The notes: generated by a model not told the origin, from the letters alone. A stretch of DNA of 64,000 bases from Maratus speciosus (GCA_963932465.1 OZ010791.1:320784283-320848282), one strand, 5' to 3'; counted from the first letter of the stretch, positions 32,238 to 44,291 are shown. Numbers and translations: made by a program.

Positions 32238-34164
32238 GTATCTATCTATCTATATATATATATATCACTTTCTTCTGGACACGATAACATTCGTAATTCT
32301 GCACCAATCTCTTCCAAACTGATACATAAAATCAATGGGCATAAAATCTCGGTTACGTTCGTTAATGGGCAAAATCGGACCAAGGGGATGGAAATAGGGA
32401 GGGGTTTTGTGAAAACCGAAAACCCCCCGTAACTTCTTAATATTTGTACATATCAAATCAGTTTAAAGTTTTTATTACTTCTAAAAATAGGACCAAAATT
32501 TTATGTATCACAGATTTTTGATAAAGTTAAAAATGGGTTCAAGGGGCGAAAAAAATAGGGTTTTCGGGAGAAAAAAATTCATAACTTCGTCAATTCTAAA
32601 GATATCAATTTCAATTAATTTTATTATAACTCTCCTTAATATTATCTACAACTTTTATATTCACAAGTTTTTGATAGGACCAATTCGTACCGCAAAAAAA
32701 AAAAATTAAAAACGAAAACAAAAAGGGGGTTTGAAGAAGTAAAAAATCCTTAACTCCGTCAATTCAAAAGATATAAAATCCCCATGAATTTATCATATAT
32801 CTTCTTAATATTGTCTACAACATCTATATAGACAAGTTATGGATAGGACCAATTCTTACAGAAAAAACAAATTAAAAATACATAGCGGTTGAAGAAAAAA
32901 AATCCCTGCCGGCCCGGCCTACAGGCAGAGGTAGATTTCGAAGTTAAGTATACTAATTTCACCAACAAAAACTAAATCATTATTACATATAAATCCACTT
33001 TAACAGTTTTATCTGTCTGCTTTTGACGAGTTTATATTTCCTTTTTATAAAATAGCTGGTTTTATCAGAATCATGTTAAGGCGATATTAAAAAAAATATT
33101 TTTCCATACTCAACATCTCGAAATTTCTGGCACATTTTCAGATTCATTTTTAATAAAATAAAAAAAAATATGAAACATGCTGACGTGATTTTTGAAAAGA
33201 TTTATAAGCGACCTGTGCTTTTATTTTTCTTTCAATTAATTAAAACTTGATTAATAAACAATTATTTTCTCAGCAGAGCAATATTTTTCGTTTCTAACAC
33301 AATCGCTTCGGGAAATTCTGTTCAAAATGCCCACTTTGACATCATTTTTTGAAATATATTCTGCCTCTATCAAAAAATCGATCATTACTGTACATTATGT
33401 AGTTTCTGAATAAGAGAATCTAGCAACTGGATGCGTTTGAGAGCAAAAATGAATTTAAAAATGAGTGAGAAAATAGACAGTTTGGATTTGAATGCACTCT
33501 TAATAAGATGATTTTTTTCTTCAACCGGTATGTATTTTTAATTTGTTTTTGCTGTAAGAATTGGCCCTATCAAAAACTTGTCTATATAAATGTTGAAGAC
33601 AATATTAAGAAGATATATGATAAATTCATGGAGATTTTATATCTTGTGAATTGACGGAGTTATGAAAATTTTTCTTCTTCAACCCCACTTTTTTGTTTTC
33701 GTTTTTAATTTTTTTTTTTTTTTTGCGGTACGAATTGGTCCTATCAAAAACTTGTGAAAGTAAAAGATGTAGATAATATTAAGGAGATTTATAATAAAAT
33801 TAATTGGAATTGATATCTTGAGAATTGACGAAGTTATGAATTTTTTTCTCCCAAAAACCCTATTTTTTGCGCCCCTTGAGCCCATTTTTAACTTTATCAA
33901 AAATCTGTGATACACAAATTTTTGGCCCTATTTTTAGAAGTAATAAAAACTTTAAACTGATTTGATATGTACAAAAATTAAGAAGTTATGGGGGGTTTTC
34001 TGTTTTCACAAAACCCCTCCCTATTTCCGTCCCCTTGGTCCGATTTTGCCCATTAACGAACTTGACCGAGATTTTATGCCCTTTGATTTTATGTATCAGT
34101 TTGGAAGAGATTGGTGCAGAATTACGAAAGTTATCGTGTCCAGAAGAAAGTGATATATATATAC

Positions 34165-34202
<38 letters not shown>

Positions 34203-34330
34203 AGTTTTTTACTGAGGGTGGTTTTGGGTTCTAGGGGTCATGATCGGTGTAGATCTGCAAACATTTTTCAGAAATTCCAACATAGGAACGATCCCAATAG
34301 GTAGTATTTCATACGAAATCTACCTAAAAT
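32078..34330. repeat. Inverted repeat 1, arms about 820 bp
   Basis: The left arm 32078-32904 is the reverse complement of 33520-34330. Shared landmarks from outside inward are TAGGTAGATTTCGTATGAAA, GATCTACACCGATCAT, an (ATCT)n/(GATA)n microsatellite, CACTTTCTTCTGGACACG and AGGGGTTTTGTGAAAAC. Two mirrored short frames (32265-32456 minus, 33962-34153 plus) are by-products. Confidence 0.9.
32480..32900 (+). repeat. Tandem units of about 175-185 bp inside the B segments
   Basis: ATAGGACCAA recurs at about 32488, 32674 and 32845. Each unit includes CTCCTTAATATTATCTACAA-like sequence and AACTTCGTCAATTC. The same array is mirrored at 33530-33950 and repeated at 34990-35390. Confidence 0.75.
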
Positions 34331-35749
34331 CATCTAAGTAAGGGTGTATTCAAATCCAAACTGCTTATTTTCTGACTCATTTTACAATTCATTTTTGCTC
34401 TCAGAGGCTTCCAATTGGTACGTTTTCTTACTCAGAAATTATATAATGTACCGTAATGGTCAATTTCTTGATAGAGGCAGAATATATATTTTTTAAATGC
34501 TGTTAAAGTGGGCATTTTGAACCGAATTTCCCGATGCGGATTGTGTTGGAAAAATCATTGAATTAAGGATGCACTCAAATCCAAACTGCTTATTTTCTGA
34601 CTCATTTTTAAATTCATTTTTCCTCTCAAACGCATTTAATTGGTAGATTCACTTATTCAGAAACTATATAATGTACCGCAATGATCGATTTTTTGATAGA
34701 GGCAGAATATATTTCAAAAAATTATGTCAAAGTGGGCATTTTGAACGGAATTTCCCGAAACAATTGTGTTATCACTTTCTTCTGGACACGATAACTTCCG
34801 CAATTCTACACAAATCTCTTCCAAACTGATACATAAAATCAAGGGACATAAAATCTCTGTTAAGTTCGTTAATGGGCAAAAGCGGACCAAGGGGATGGAA
34901 ATAGGGAGGGGTTTTGTGAAAACCGAAAAAACCCCATAACGTCTTAATTTTTGTACATATCGAATCAGCTTAAAGTTTTTATTACTTCTAAAAATAGCGC
35001 CAAAAATTCATGCATCACAGATTTTTGATAAAATTAAAAATAGGCTCAAAGGGCACAAAAAATGGGGTTTTTGGGAGAAAAAAATTCCTTACTTCGTTAA
35101 TTCTCAAGATATCGAATCCAATTAATTTTATTATACGTCTCCTTAATATTATCTACAACTTTTATATTCACAAGTTTTTGATAGGACCAATTCGTACCGC
35201 AAAAAAAAAATTAAAAACGAAAACAAAAAAGGGGTTTGAAGAAGAAAAATTTTCATATCTCCGTCAATTCACAAGATATAAAATCTCCATGAATTTGTCA
35301 TATATCTTCTTAATATTGTCTTCAACATTTATATAGACAAGTTTTTGATAGGGAAAATTCTTACAGCAAAAACAAATTAAAAATACATAGCGGTTGAAGA
35401 AAAATGTCATCTTATTAAGGGTGGATTCAAATCCAAACAGTCTATTTTCTTACTCATTTTTAAATTCATTTTTGCTCTCAAACGCATCCAATTGCTAGAT
35501 TCTCCTATTCAGAAACTATATAATGTACAGTAATGATTGATTTTTTGATAGAGGCAAAATATATTTCAAAAAATGAAGACAAAGTGGGCATTTTGAACAG
35601 AATTTCCCGACGCGATTGTGTTAGAAACGAAAAATATTGCCCTACTGAGAAAATAATTGTTTATTAATCAAGTTTTAATTAATTGAAAGGAAAATAAAAA
35701 CACAGGTCGCTTATAAATCTTTTCAAAAATCACGTCAGCATGTTTCATA

Positions 35750-35783
<34 letters not shown>

Positions 35784-36042
35784 AAATGAATCTGAAAATG
35801 TGCCAGAAAATTTCGAGTTGTTGAGCATGGAAAAATATTTTTTTTAATATCGCCTTAACATGATTCTGATAAAACCAGCTATTTTATAAAAAGGAAATAA
35901 AAACTCGTCAAAAGCAGACAGATAAAACTGTTAAAGTGGATTTATATCTAATAATGATTTAGTTTTTGTTGGTGAAATTAGTATACTTAACTTCGAAATC
36001 TACCTCTGCCTGTAGGCCGGGGTGGCAGGGATTTTTTTTTGC
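32905..36042. repeat. Inverted repeat 2, arms about 1.25 kb
   Basis: The left arm 32905-34154 mirrors 34771-36042, with a 616-bp centre. The outer ends are CCGGCCTACAGGCAGAGGTA (32915) and TACCTCTGCCTGTAGGCCGG. The left half of this palindrome overlaps the right arm of inverted repeat 1, giving the order B-A-B'-x-B''-A'. A 27-base T run expands the right arm at 35751-35776. No coding capacity. Confidence 0.9.
34335..34770 (+). repeat. Two tandem copies of a 205-220 bp unit in the palindrome centre
   Basis: ATTCAAATCCAAACTGCTTA starts each copy (34348 and 34570). Each ends in a TTTCCCGA..ATTGTGTT word. A third copy (35420-35625) lies in the right arm and an inverted one at 33295-33510. Confidence 0.8.
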
Positions 36043-36440
36043 CTTAAGTTTTATTTTTTGAGCTTACACTTTTTATTTTTTCTTAATTTTTTCAAAATTT
36101 AGTGATATATATATAATTTTGGTAAGTTTACTGTTATTTATTTTCATTGTAAGTAGTTTGAGAAAATAAAAATGTGATTTTCTTGAAAAAAAAAAGCCTA
36201 GCTTTTTTCTCCATTCGGCATCTGTCATCTTACCCAGGACATAAAAAATCATGTTAAGAATGACTTTTGGGAAAATAATTATGTCTACTTTATTATGAGG
36301 GTTTTAACTTGTTTAACATAGGAATCAGATTCTAAAAATTTTGATTAATGATTTCTGGTACTTAGTCTGTTGTCTTTTGCTTTATTGTACATTTTACAAG
36401 AAAAAAGTAAAACTGCGGCATCTGTTCCCACTTTATCGTA

Positions 36441-37370
36441 TAAAATCAATATATGTCATTGAAGTTTATTATAATGTGTTGTTGGAATAAAAAATGATAA
36501 GATGTACACTTATAGATATTTTACATGACCAGATAAAAAATTCTAATACATATCATTATTTACCGTTGCTGCCAACTATTACTGTTTTCTTGTATTAATA
36601 ATACTTAATATAATTTTTGTTTTATTTAATCGGAGATTTCGATAATTATTGATATATTGCGACGTTGCCTCTGATATTTAAGTACGTTGCATTCTTTGTA
36701 GAATCAAATTTTCAAATTGGTATTAGTATTTGCTTTCAAATTTAGAGTTGGAGATTTAAATTCAAATAACATTATAGATCAACAAAGAATTTAAGGATTT
36801 CTTTCTCAGATCTTTAATATTGCATTATGGAAACATCAGAACTAGTTTTCTATGCAAAGTCAATAGAAAAAAAAAACATATACACAAAAAAATAGCAGGT
36901 AATAATAATTGTCAAAAATTTAAATTTTTCCGTGTCTGTTGTTATTGAATTAAAAAAATTATTTTAATAAGATTTTATATTCAAATATATTTTTAATTTA
37001 GAGGAATTAGTATTAATTATAGAAATGCTTCCCCTCAGAAACTATTTGCTACATGGTATTCCTTCCCGCGATCCCAAAATGTTTAAATACTAAATGTTGA
37101 AGTTGACATAATTTATATTTATAATCTCTGGATACGTTTTAAGTATGTAAAATAAATGAATAAAGCGGTTTTAAGTAATAAAATATATAAACTTGAAAAC
37201 AGGAATCCTGCTTTTTCAGAATTTAGTGTCGCCCCCGATGAAAAAAAAATATATGTATATAAATATAGATAATACAAAACATATTTAAGTTTTAATTCCT
37301 AAAACACACGCTTTTATTTTATATAAAATGAAGTCATTCGCATCCTCTGACGAATTCATCACTTACGATA
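36441..37370. other. AT-rich sequence, nothing recognised
   Basis: No frame or structure supported. Confidence 0.5.
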
Positions 37371-37379
37371 TGTCTTAAA

Positions 37380-39608
37380 TAGGACTGGGCCTTAAATCGA
37401 TGTAATTCTTAAATCGATTTAAAGCTTACATCGGAAATCCGATTTAACCATTGGTCTTAAATCGATTTAAGCTATAATCGGAAATCGTGATTTAGCTAAT
37501 GTCAAATCGCGATTTAGCCATTGGCTTTAAATCGATTTAAAACAAAATACTGATTCAGAGCTAACATCGGAAAACCGATTTATCTACTTTGATGTATCTA
37601 CCACTTACATGGCAAGCTGGTGTTAAATCGATTTAGGAGGATCTTATTTAAGCAAACATCGCAAGCCTCAATGCTTTCCGATTTAAGAAAAACAAGGCAA
37701 GCTGGTGTTAAATCGATTTAGGAAACAAGATTCAGAGTTCACGAGATTGGAATGTGTATTTTTCAGAAATTAAGAACTTATATAGTGGAAAGTTGAAAGG
37801 AAAAAATAATGTTTAAATCTTAAAATCCAAATTCATCGAATTTCAATTTATATGCTAATGCAAACTTTTGATGATAAATTAAGTTTTCACATATTTGAGT
37901 AATATTGCAATATGTATTTTTTATTTTCCAATATTCTGTAATTAATTAAAATGTTTTAAAGTAGAATCCTAGATTGTTTCAAAAGATTGTTTTCCTGAAA
38001 TTCATTCAGCATTTATATGATTAAAAATAATAATAATAAAGTTTTATATTTAAAATCCAAACTCATCGACTTGCAGTTTATACTTTTATGCATTCTTATA
38101 ATGAAAAATTCATTTTTTTACATGTTTTAGTAATATTTTAACATTTATTTTTTATTTTCTATTATTTTGTAATTAATGAAATTATTTTAAAGTATAATCA
38201 TGCATTGTTTTGTGTATCACTATTTGGCCGTGATCCACATGAAATATTTTTCTTTTACTAATAATATTTTCCCCTGAAATTGATTGAGTATTTATGGTTG
38301 GAAAAAAAGAATAAAATTTCATATTTAAAATCCAAATTCATCGAATTTCAGTTTTTATTTTTATGCATTCTTTTAATGAAACATTCATTTTTCACATGTT
38401 AGGGTAATATTTTAATACATATTCTTTATTTTCTATTATTCTGTAATTAATTAAAATATTTTAAAATAGTCATGCATCAGGTTTGACATCCGATATCAAC
38501 GCCAGTCACGTGGATTGAGTATCTTGCGGAAATTGATTCACTATTTATATCCAAATTCATCCATTTTTAGTTTATGTTTTTATGCGTTATTTTCATGAAA
38601 AATTAATTTTCATATGTTTGGGTATTATGGGAATATTTTAGTTTTAATTTATTATTATTTTGTAATTAATTAAAAATACTTTAATAAAGTTCTGTAATGA
38701 GTCAAGTAACTTTATTTTTACAGCAGAATGAGGGAGGGCTGGAGGAGGCATCCATTAGATTTTTCTGCAGATCTGCGATTTTCTGCTTTTTTGACATTTT
38801 GTTATCATTAAAAAGAGATATATTTTAAGATTATATTTCATTACTAATCTTAAAGGATGACAACGGCCGCGAAAAAAATCAGCAATTTCAGTAATGTGCT
38901 CCAAGGCTGACACTTTCAATCCTTCTCCATCCGCTATATAAATGTCAGCATTTATGTTAAACAAATCTTATTATAATCTAAAAGCTAAAAAGATATAAAA
39001 TTGCTCATATCTTCTCCCCCCCCCACCCCCCGCTTTTTTTTTACTACTTTTCTCATCATGGTAAATGAATAGTTAAATTCATCATTGAATTATTTTAATA
39101 TGCTTCTGTTTTACCTCAATAACTTTTTTAATCTGTGTCTGTAAAAAAAAGTGTATGTAGGCTGTTAGCAATGAAGTGCTATTTGGGTGGGCTAGGGGAA
39201 GTCCCCCCCCCCTTAAGGAATTTAGATTGTAGCAGGCATAACAAGTCAGACAAAAAACATTTTCTTTTATATTACTTCTTATAGTATGAGTTTATAAAAT
39301 GTATTACAATAGGTCACTAATTTTTAAAATGGAAAAAAAAAAACTAGTGTTTTGGGACATTCAAAGTTTTTTTATGTGTAAAATATACTTCTTTTCAAAA
39401 TTATTTGAAAAATTAAAAGCTAAGTATACTAAATAATACAGGAGGTGGGGGGGGGGGACATAAAGACCGTATTTTGTTACTAAAAATTAAAAAATAGGCT
39501 TCCAGATTCTAAAATGTAAAATCGGTGTTAAATCGCGATTTAGCACTAAATCGCGATGTTAGATGGATGATAAATCGATTTAAGAAATTTCTACATCGCC
39601 CAGTCCTA
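37380..39608. mobile_element. hAT element, 2.2 kb, non-autonomous
   Basis: Termini TAGGACTGGGC (left) and GCCCAGTCCTA (right), flanked by an exact 8-bp duplication GTCTTAAA (37372-37379, 39609-39616). The palindrome TTAAATCGATTTAA or close variants recur at least six times in the left 370 bp and again at 39525-39590. No transposase frame. Poly-C/G tracts occur at 39018-39032, 39207-39217 and 39445-39457. Confidence 0.95.
37815..38700 (+). repeat. Tandem array, about 3.5 units of 225-275 bp, inside the hAT
   Basis: ATCCAAATTCATCGA-type landmarks occur near 37825, 38055, 38330 and 38550. Each is followed by ATTCTGTAATTAATTAAAAT. Unit sequences are diverged. Confidence 0.75.
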
Positions 39609-39893
39609 GTCTTAAACAACATCTACAGTAAAGTATTAATTAACGTCATTATCGTTAAATAATGAAAAAAAAAAACAGATGTCACTTAAGAAACTCGAAA
39701 AAAAAATTTGGCTAGCTCATATGACTTCATTTGATTCTAATATAGATAATTAAATTAAATACAGTTTATAATAACTCCATGTTTTATCAGAAATCATTCA
39801 TTTACATTTTTTCAAAATAGCAAGTATTTTAATCACATTTCTTTTTCAGTAGTTATGGTAAAATGGCAACAAAAAGATATAATTCCTATTTTC

Positions 39894-40227
39894 CACTGAG
39901 CTCCATATATAACAGGAGTTTTGAGTCAGCGGCCAGAAGCTTGCAAGGCAAATGATCATGCAAGGCAAAGGTAAAAAATAGTCCCCGTTTTCAATGCTAG
40001 ATATTAGTGTTGTCATTTACTATTATCCTAATGTATGCTTCTGTAATTAATTTATACTTATCAAATTAATAAATGATTCTCTAATCAAGAAAGGGAATGC
40101 GATAAACAGCATTTTTTGACATGAATACGAACTAAAATTATCGTCACTGTATAACTTCTGCGCTGACCGCTGGAAATCCTGCTGGGAAATAGGAAGACAG
40201 TTTTCCTGTTATATATGGAGCTCAGTG
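39894..40227. mobile_element. MITE, 334 bp, 8-bp target duplication
   Basis: Inverted ends CACTGAGCTCCATATATAAC on both sides, continuing AGGA. The exact 8-bp duplication is CTATTTTC (39886-39893, 40228-40235). An 8-bp duplication suits hAT, P or Merlin; the CACTG terminus is not the usual hAT form, so the superfamily is open. Confidence 0.88.
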
Positions 40228-40235
40228 CTATTTTC

Positions 40236-41000
40236 CAACTATTTTTCTTTACTTTTTACAGAAATGGAGTATTTGAGTTGCGAAAATAAAACAAATGGCG
40301 CTAGAAACTACAAAATTTAATATCTTAAAAATAAATCGAGATGCAATTTGCAAACAAATTGCATTGAAAAGGACTTTTTTTCCCAATACCACGGTACAAA
40401 AAACGAAAATGTGCGATGCTTAGAAGTTAAAAAAATTGCAGTAGAGTATCAAATAGTACAATGATACATTTGCTTTGTTTTACTGATGGCTTATACAACG
40501 GAACGTTATATTTTGTAGGCGACACTTTATTTGCTGGGAGAAAGAAATAGCATATCGGAGGCTAATAATGAAGAAAAATCATTTTCGTTTGTATCGCTGA
40601 AGTCATATTGACGATGGTAACAACCTGAATAACAAATATCTCTTTTTGTTTTTGCATAAACATTTACTTTTGAATTTCGCATACTTCAATTTTTACTTAA
40701 TCGAATTGAAAGAAAATCTGCTTTTACATGTAATTTGTTCGAAAACTGTATCTCAACGCATTAATATTTTATTAGTTATAAAATAATTTTCCAGCATGAA
40801 TTATTTTTAACTTTATATATACCACGTGAAGCTCGCTTGCGAAAAATTGACATGACAACACTTAAAAAATATATAAATACTTCATTATTTTTTTAGCCAG
40901 CATTATAAAGCGAAATTAAAACTTCATCGATAAGTGCTTAAAAGCAAAATACAAATAAAACACAAATTTGACAGATGTGTAATCAAACTACTCGCTTAAA
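40236..41000. other. AT-rich sequence, nothing recognised
   Basis: No supported feature. Confidence 0.5.
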
Positions 41001-41010
41001 CACACATTAT

Positions 41011-41089
41011 ATACAAGGTTCGTACGTGTCAGGGAATTTCCTGAACAGAAAAGGCGAAGTTTGACCCGTTTAACCTAGATTTATTTTTC

Positions 41090-41134
<45 letters not shown>

Positions 41135-41178
41135 AATATTTTCCCTGGAAAATTCCCTGGAGCGTAGGAACTTTGTAT
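41011..41178. mobile_element. Small MITE with poly-A core
   Basis: ATACAAGGTTCGTACG then CAGGGAATTTCC on the left mirrors GGAAAATTCCCTGG then CGTAGGAACTTTGTAT on the right. A 39-base A run (41093-41131) fills the centre. No clear target duplication. Confidence 0.6.
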
Positions 41179-41400
41179 GTAAAAATTCTTTTTGATGTTG
41201 TTACTGGGCAGTCTATAAAAATATAATAAATGTATAACATCTATTGGGTATTTTAATTTAAAAAAAAAATTAACTCTGTACATAAAATCCTGTATATAAA
41301 AATTCTTTTTGGTGTTGTTATCCTGCAATCTAAAAAAATGTAATGAATGCAAAACATCTATTCGGTTTTGTAATAAAAAAAAAAACTTTATTAACTTGTT
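41172..41400 (+). repeat. 118-bp tandem duplication
   Basis: TGTATGTAAAAATTCTTTTT at 41174 recurs as TGTATATAAAAATTCTTTTT at 41292. The units stay similar through AACATCTATT-GG and a poly-A run. Confidence 0.85.
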
Positions 41401-41570
41401 GTGTTACGCGGTATGCCCAGATTGGGTCCCCTGTTCTTTTTTTATTAAGCCAATAAAAATTTATAGCAATTCGCTAAATTTTGGCATCTGAAATCGACGT
41501 TAGTCTGAGCATGTAATGCGAATTTTTCATAAATGAAATTTTAAAAGTTTACGATAAACGGGTTAAAATG

Positions 41571-42021
41571 CTGCCATTGAAATAGTCAAGGCCAGAGGAC
41601 ACGAGTTGTGACGTCGTCACTAATCGACCGGTTTCTCAATAGGGTTGGAATTCACACCGGAAATTTTTGAATAGCAGTTTTCTTTTATTTTATTTGTGGA
41701 ATAGCTATCATCTTATAAAATTATAATAACTATTTAACTTACTGGTGAGAATTCGGAATCCCTAAATAAAAATTCAGCCAGATGCGGAATGCCACAGTGT
41801 TGCCGCATTTGGCTGATTTTTTATTGGGGGATTTCAAATCCTCACCAGTAAGTTTAAATAGTTATTATTGTTTTATAAGATGATAGATATTCCACAAATA
41901 AAATAAAATAAAAATCATGCTCAAAATTTTCCGGTATGAATTCCAACACTAGTGAGAAGTTGATCGATTAGTGATGACGTCATGACTCGTGTCCTCTATC
42001 CTTGAGTATTTCGATCGCAGC
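41571..42021. mobile_element. Mutator-like hairpin MITE, 450 bp
   Basis: Arms of about 200 bp (41571-41785, 41815-42021) fold into one long hairpin. Arm landmarks are CTGC..T.GAAATA, GAGGACACGAGT, GTGACGTC and TTATAAGATGATAG. Flanks GGTTAAAATG at 41561-41570 and 42022-42031 are a 9-10 bp duplication. Long terminal inverted repeats with 9-10 bp duplications point to Mutator-like elements. No coding capacity. Confidence 0.8.
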
Positions 42022-42031
42022 GGTTAAAATG

Positions 42032-43015
42032 ACGCTGTACATCCCTTTAAATATATTTGGAGTTAAAACATCTTTTATAATACGATCATTTACAAGAAAA
42101 ATATTCATAAAAAAAACCTCCCAGATATGACGTCATTATCTATGAGCCGTGGCTAACGATACAGGGACAAATTCATTTATAATAAATCATACTTATGTAT
42201 ATTTAAAGAATATAAAACATACACAATCATGCCAATGCACAGGCATCTTTCTTTTTCTTTTTCTTCTTTTTTTTTTAAATAAAAAAAATACACTCTACTC
42301 TAAAACGGAAAAATTGTGAATATTTACATTCGATTGATCAATTAGAGTCAGGATCTCGTCATAATTTAACCAATGAAAGATTATTAAATGATTTCAGTTT
42401 CACAACAATACAAAAAAGTGTTCGAATCGCAATGAAAACCGCGTTTGTTTTTATTATTTAATTAGAATCTATCAGACACACAACAGCAAAAAACAAAGTA
42501 ATAGAATTCCTTTGTGTATAGCTCCGTGTCAGAGTGTGTTTTGAGTAAGACCGCAGCAGTCACGTGACTTTCAACCACCGTATTCCTCTACGTCAGCCCA
42601 GCTATGGGCGTTTTTCAATGAGACGATATGTAAGTTTACATTTAGAAATAATGTCATACGAAATAGAGTTTTGTCTTATATTCCGTATTTTAAGAGTAAA
42701 CGTATACCTTTTTAGTACATGGGTCAAGGAAAAGAAGCATTCTTATTTCAAAATCTGTGGGATTTCATTATGATTGCGTCATATTATCGTTCTTTTTCCT
42801 ATTGTCATTTTAAGGATTTATGGGTGTGAATTCACAGACGCCGTTATTGTGATCGCCGTCATATTTAATTTATATTTATTTCATCCAAAATGTCGCTTAT
42901 GGTTAACACGGGCATAGCCGTGTGATTCTTCTAGATTTATTCAGATATAAAATTTACAAGATGCAGCCATTAATTTCCAGGACTGATCTAATAACTCCAT
43001 AAAATACATATGTAT
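42032..43015. other. No gene recognised
   Basis: AT-rich sequence with a T-rich stretch (42249-42273). The 69-codon frame at 42564 matches nothing I recognise. Confidence 0.45.
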
Positions 43016-43019
43016 TTAA

Positions 43020-43790
43020 TAGGTTTCGAAGTAATTTCCACCTACAGTAATTCACGCCTGTGCTCGTCTGTATAAGTTTCGGAAACAACTTTTAAAGTCC
43101 TCTTTCGTAATGCTCTTTAATGTAGACGTCACCATTTGGATGTCACCATTGGTGGCTTCGACATCCTCAAATCTTTTCACCTTAGGTCTTGTGTCAAGAG
43201 TTGCCGAACCACCTCCTTGGAAATGTTCAGTTCACTGGTGACTACTCGAATAGTCAATTGGTCATCCAAAATCACAAGCTCACCAACTTTCTCAATGGAC
43301 CCTATTCACGCAACCTGAGGCCGAGGCTAAAAATCGTCTGCTGGCGGTATTTTCTGGCGGTGTTTAGCATAGCAGTCTATGGAGTGTGATTTATTAATAG
43401 TTGTTTGATAAAAATACTGCAAAACAATTCTTTGTTGTAGCAGCATATTCTTATTATATTGTAATACAATTCAAAATGTTGTTGTGTTTGCGAGAAAATT
43501 TCCTAAATTTGCAAATTTTCAGTTAAAATGTACGGATGTAGCCTGTGTCAAGGCTAAAGTCGTCTGCTAGCGGTGTTTGAGCCTGCGCATACTGGCATTC
43601 TGGCGGTGCAGGGGCTAGAATAACAGATCAACATACCGCCAGCTCTGGCGTCTGACGTCACCTGAATAGGGTCCATTGTTTCTGGCGTGTGCACGGAATG
43701 CGGACGTTCAGCGTGCGTGCCATCTTCGAGACTTTTGCGACTGTTCGAAAATGGCTAAACCATTCAAAAATGCTTTAACGGGATAACGCT
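43020..43790 (-). pseudogene. Mariner-like transposase remnant
   Basis: Minus-strand translation of 43185-43300 reads IEKVGELVILDDQLT, then VTSELNISKEVVRQLLT. This matches the second helix-turn-helix of mariner transposases. The segment nearer 43020-43130 reads LKSITKEDFKSCFRNLYRRA then ITVGGNYFE, like a mariner C-terminus. The DD34D catalytic core between them is deleted. 43684-43790 gives the preceding N-terminal piece. The remnant is broken by the MITE at 43293-43678. Family assignment is from memory. Confidence 0.65.
43293..43678. mobile_element. MITE, 386 bp, inside the mariner remnant
   Basis: Inverted ends CAATGGACCCTATTCA / TGAATAGGGTCCATTG, with a possible 5-bp duplication TTTCT (43288-43292, 43679-43683). 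The interior has GGCGGT and CTGGCGG words near both ends. Superfamily not assigned. Confidence 0.7.
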
Positions 43791-43799
43791 TCCTCTCCG

Positions 43800-44285
43800 C
43801 ATACTTGTTTCAACCTTTTGCTCAATTTGCAGTTTTGCTCAATTTGAAATATAATTTAATGTTTATTCTTTGCTCCATGTCGACTTCGACAACAAAAATT
43901 TAACAGCTACGATTTAATGCGTGTTTCAAGGTCAACCACTTGCTTCTGAAGGACATCGACTTTATTGGACATGCGCAGATAAACGACCTTCAAATACAAG
44001 CATTATTGTTTTCTGACGATTTCCGGTTCTAGTACACTTACGTTAAGACTCCTATTATAGGAGTTCTAACTTACGTCAGTCCTGGAAATGAATAGCTGTA
44101 ACTTGTAGAGATCAATATATCGCGCTATCTTATACGTATACAACGTATTTAATATTATCGAAAGTATTTCTTTGGAAATCAAGTATACATGTTAAGTTTA
44201 GTTTAAAAACTTTCAAATAAACAAACTTGCACATATTTATTTTGAATTCTGGTACATATAATTGCTGGAAAAAAAATAGAGTTAA
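43800..44285. other. No gene recognised
   Basis: Mixed sequence after the mariner remnant. A short AAGACTCCTATTATAGGAGT dyad lies at 44045-44070. Confidence 0.45.
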
Positions 44286-44291
44286 AAAAAA

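Larger units (their letters stand above)
14956..36440. mobile_element. Pogo-like element, remnant, filled with nested insertions
   Basis: The left end (TA at 14956) reads GGGTAAAGTGG-AAATAGACGCC. The right end, read in reverse from TA at 36440, gives CGATAAAGTGGGAACAGATGCC. Subterminal GGGACAGA(T/C)G words follow at 15337 and 15359. A pogo-type transposase C-terminus at 31366-31795 fits between the ends. The outer bounds rest on terminal similarity and TA dinucleotides only, so they are less certain than the inner insertions, which have long target duplications. Confidence 0.5.

Noticed and set aside
32265..34153. Mirrored 62-63 codon frames (32265-32456 and 33962-34153) as a gene pair
   Set aside because: They lie on the arms of an inverted repeat that also holds tandem non-coding units. 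The similarity is explained by DNA duplication.
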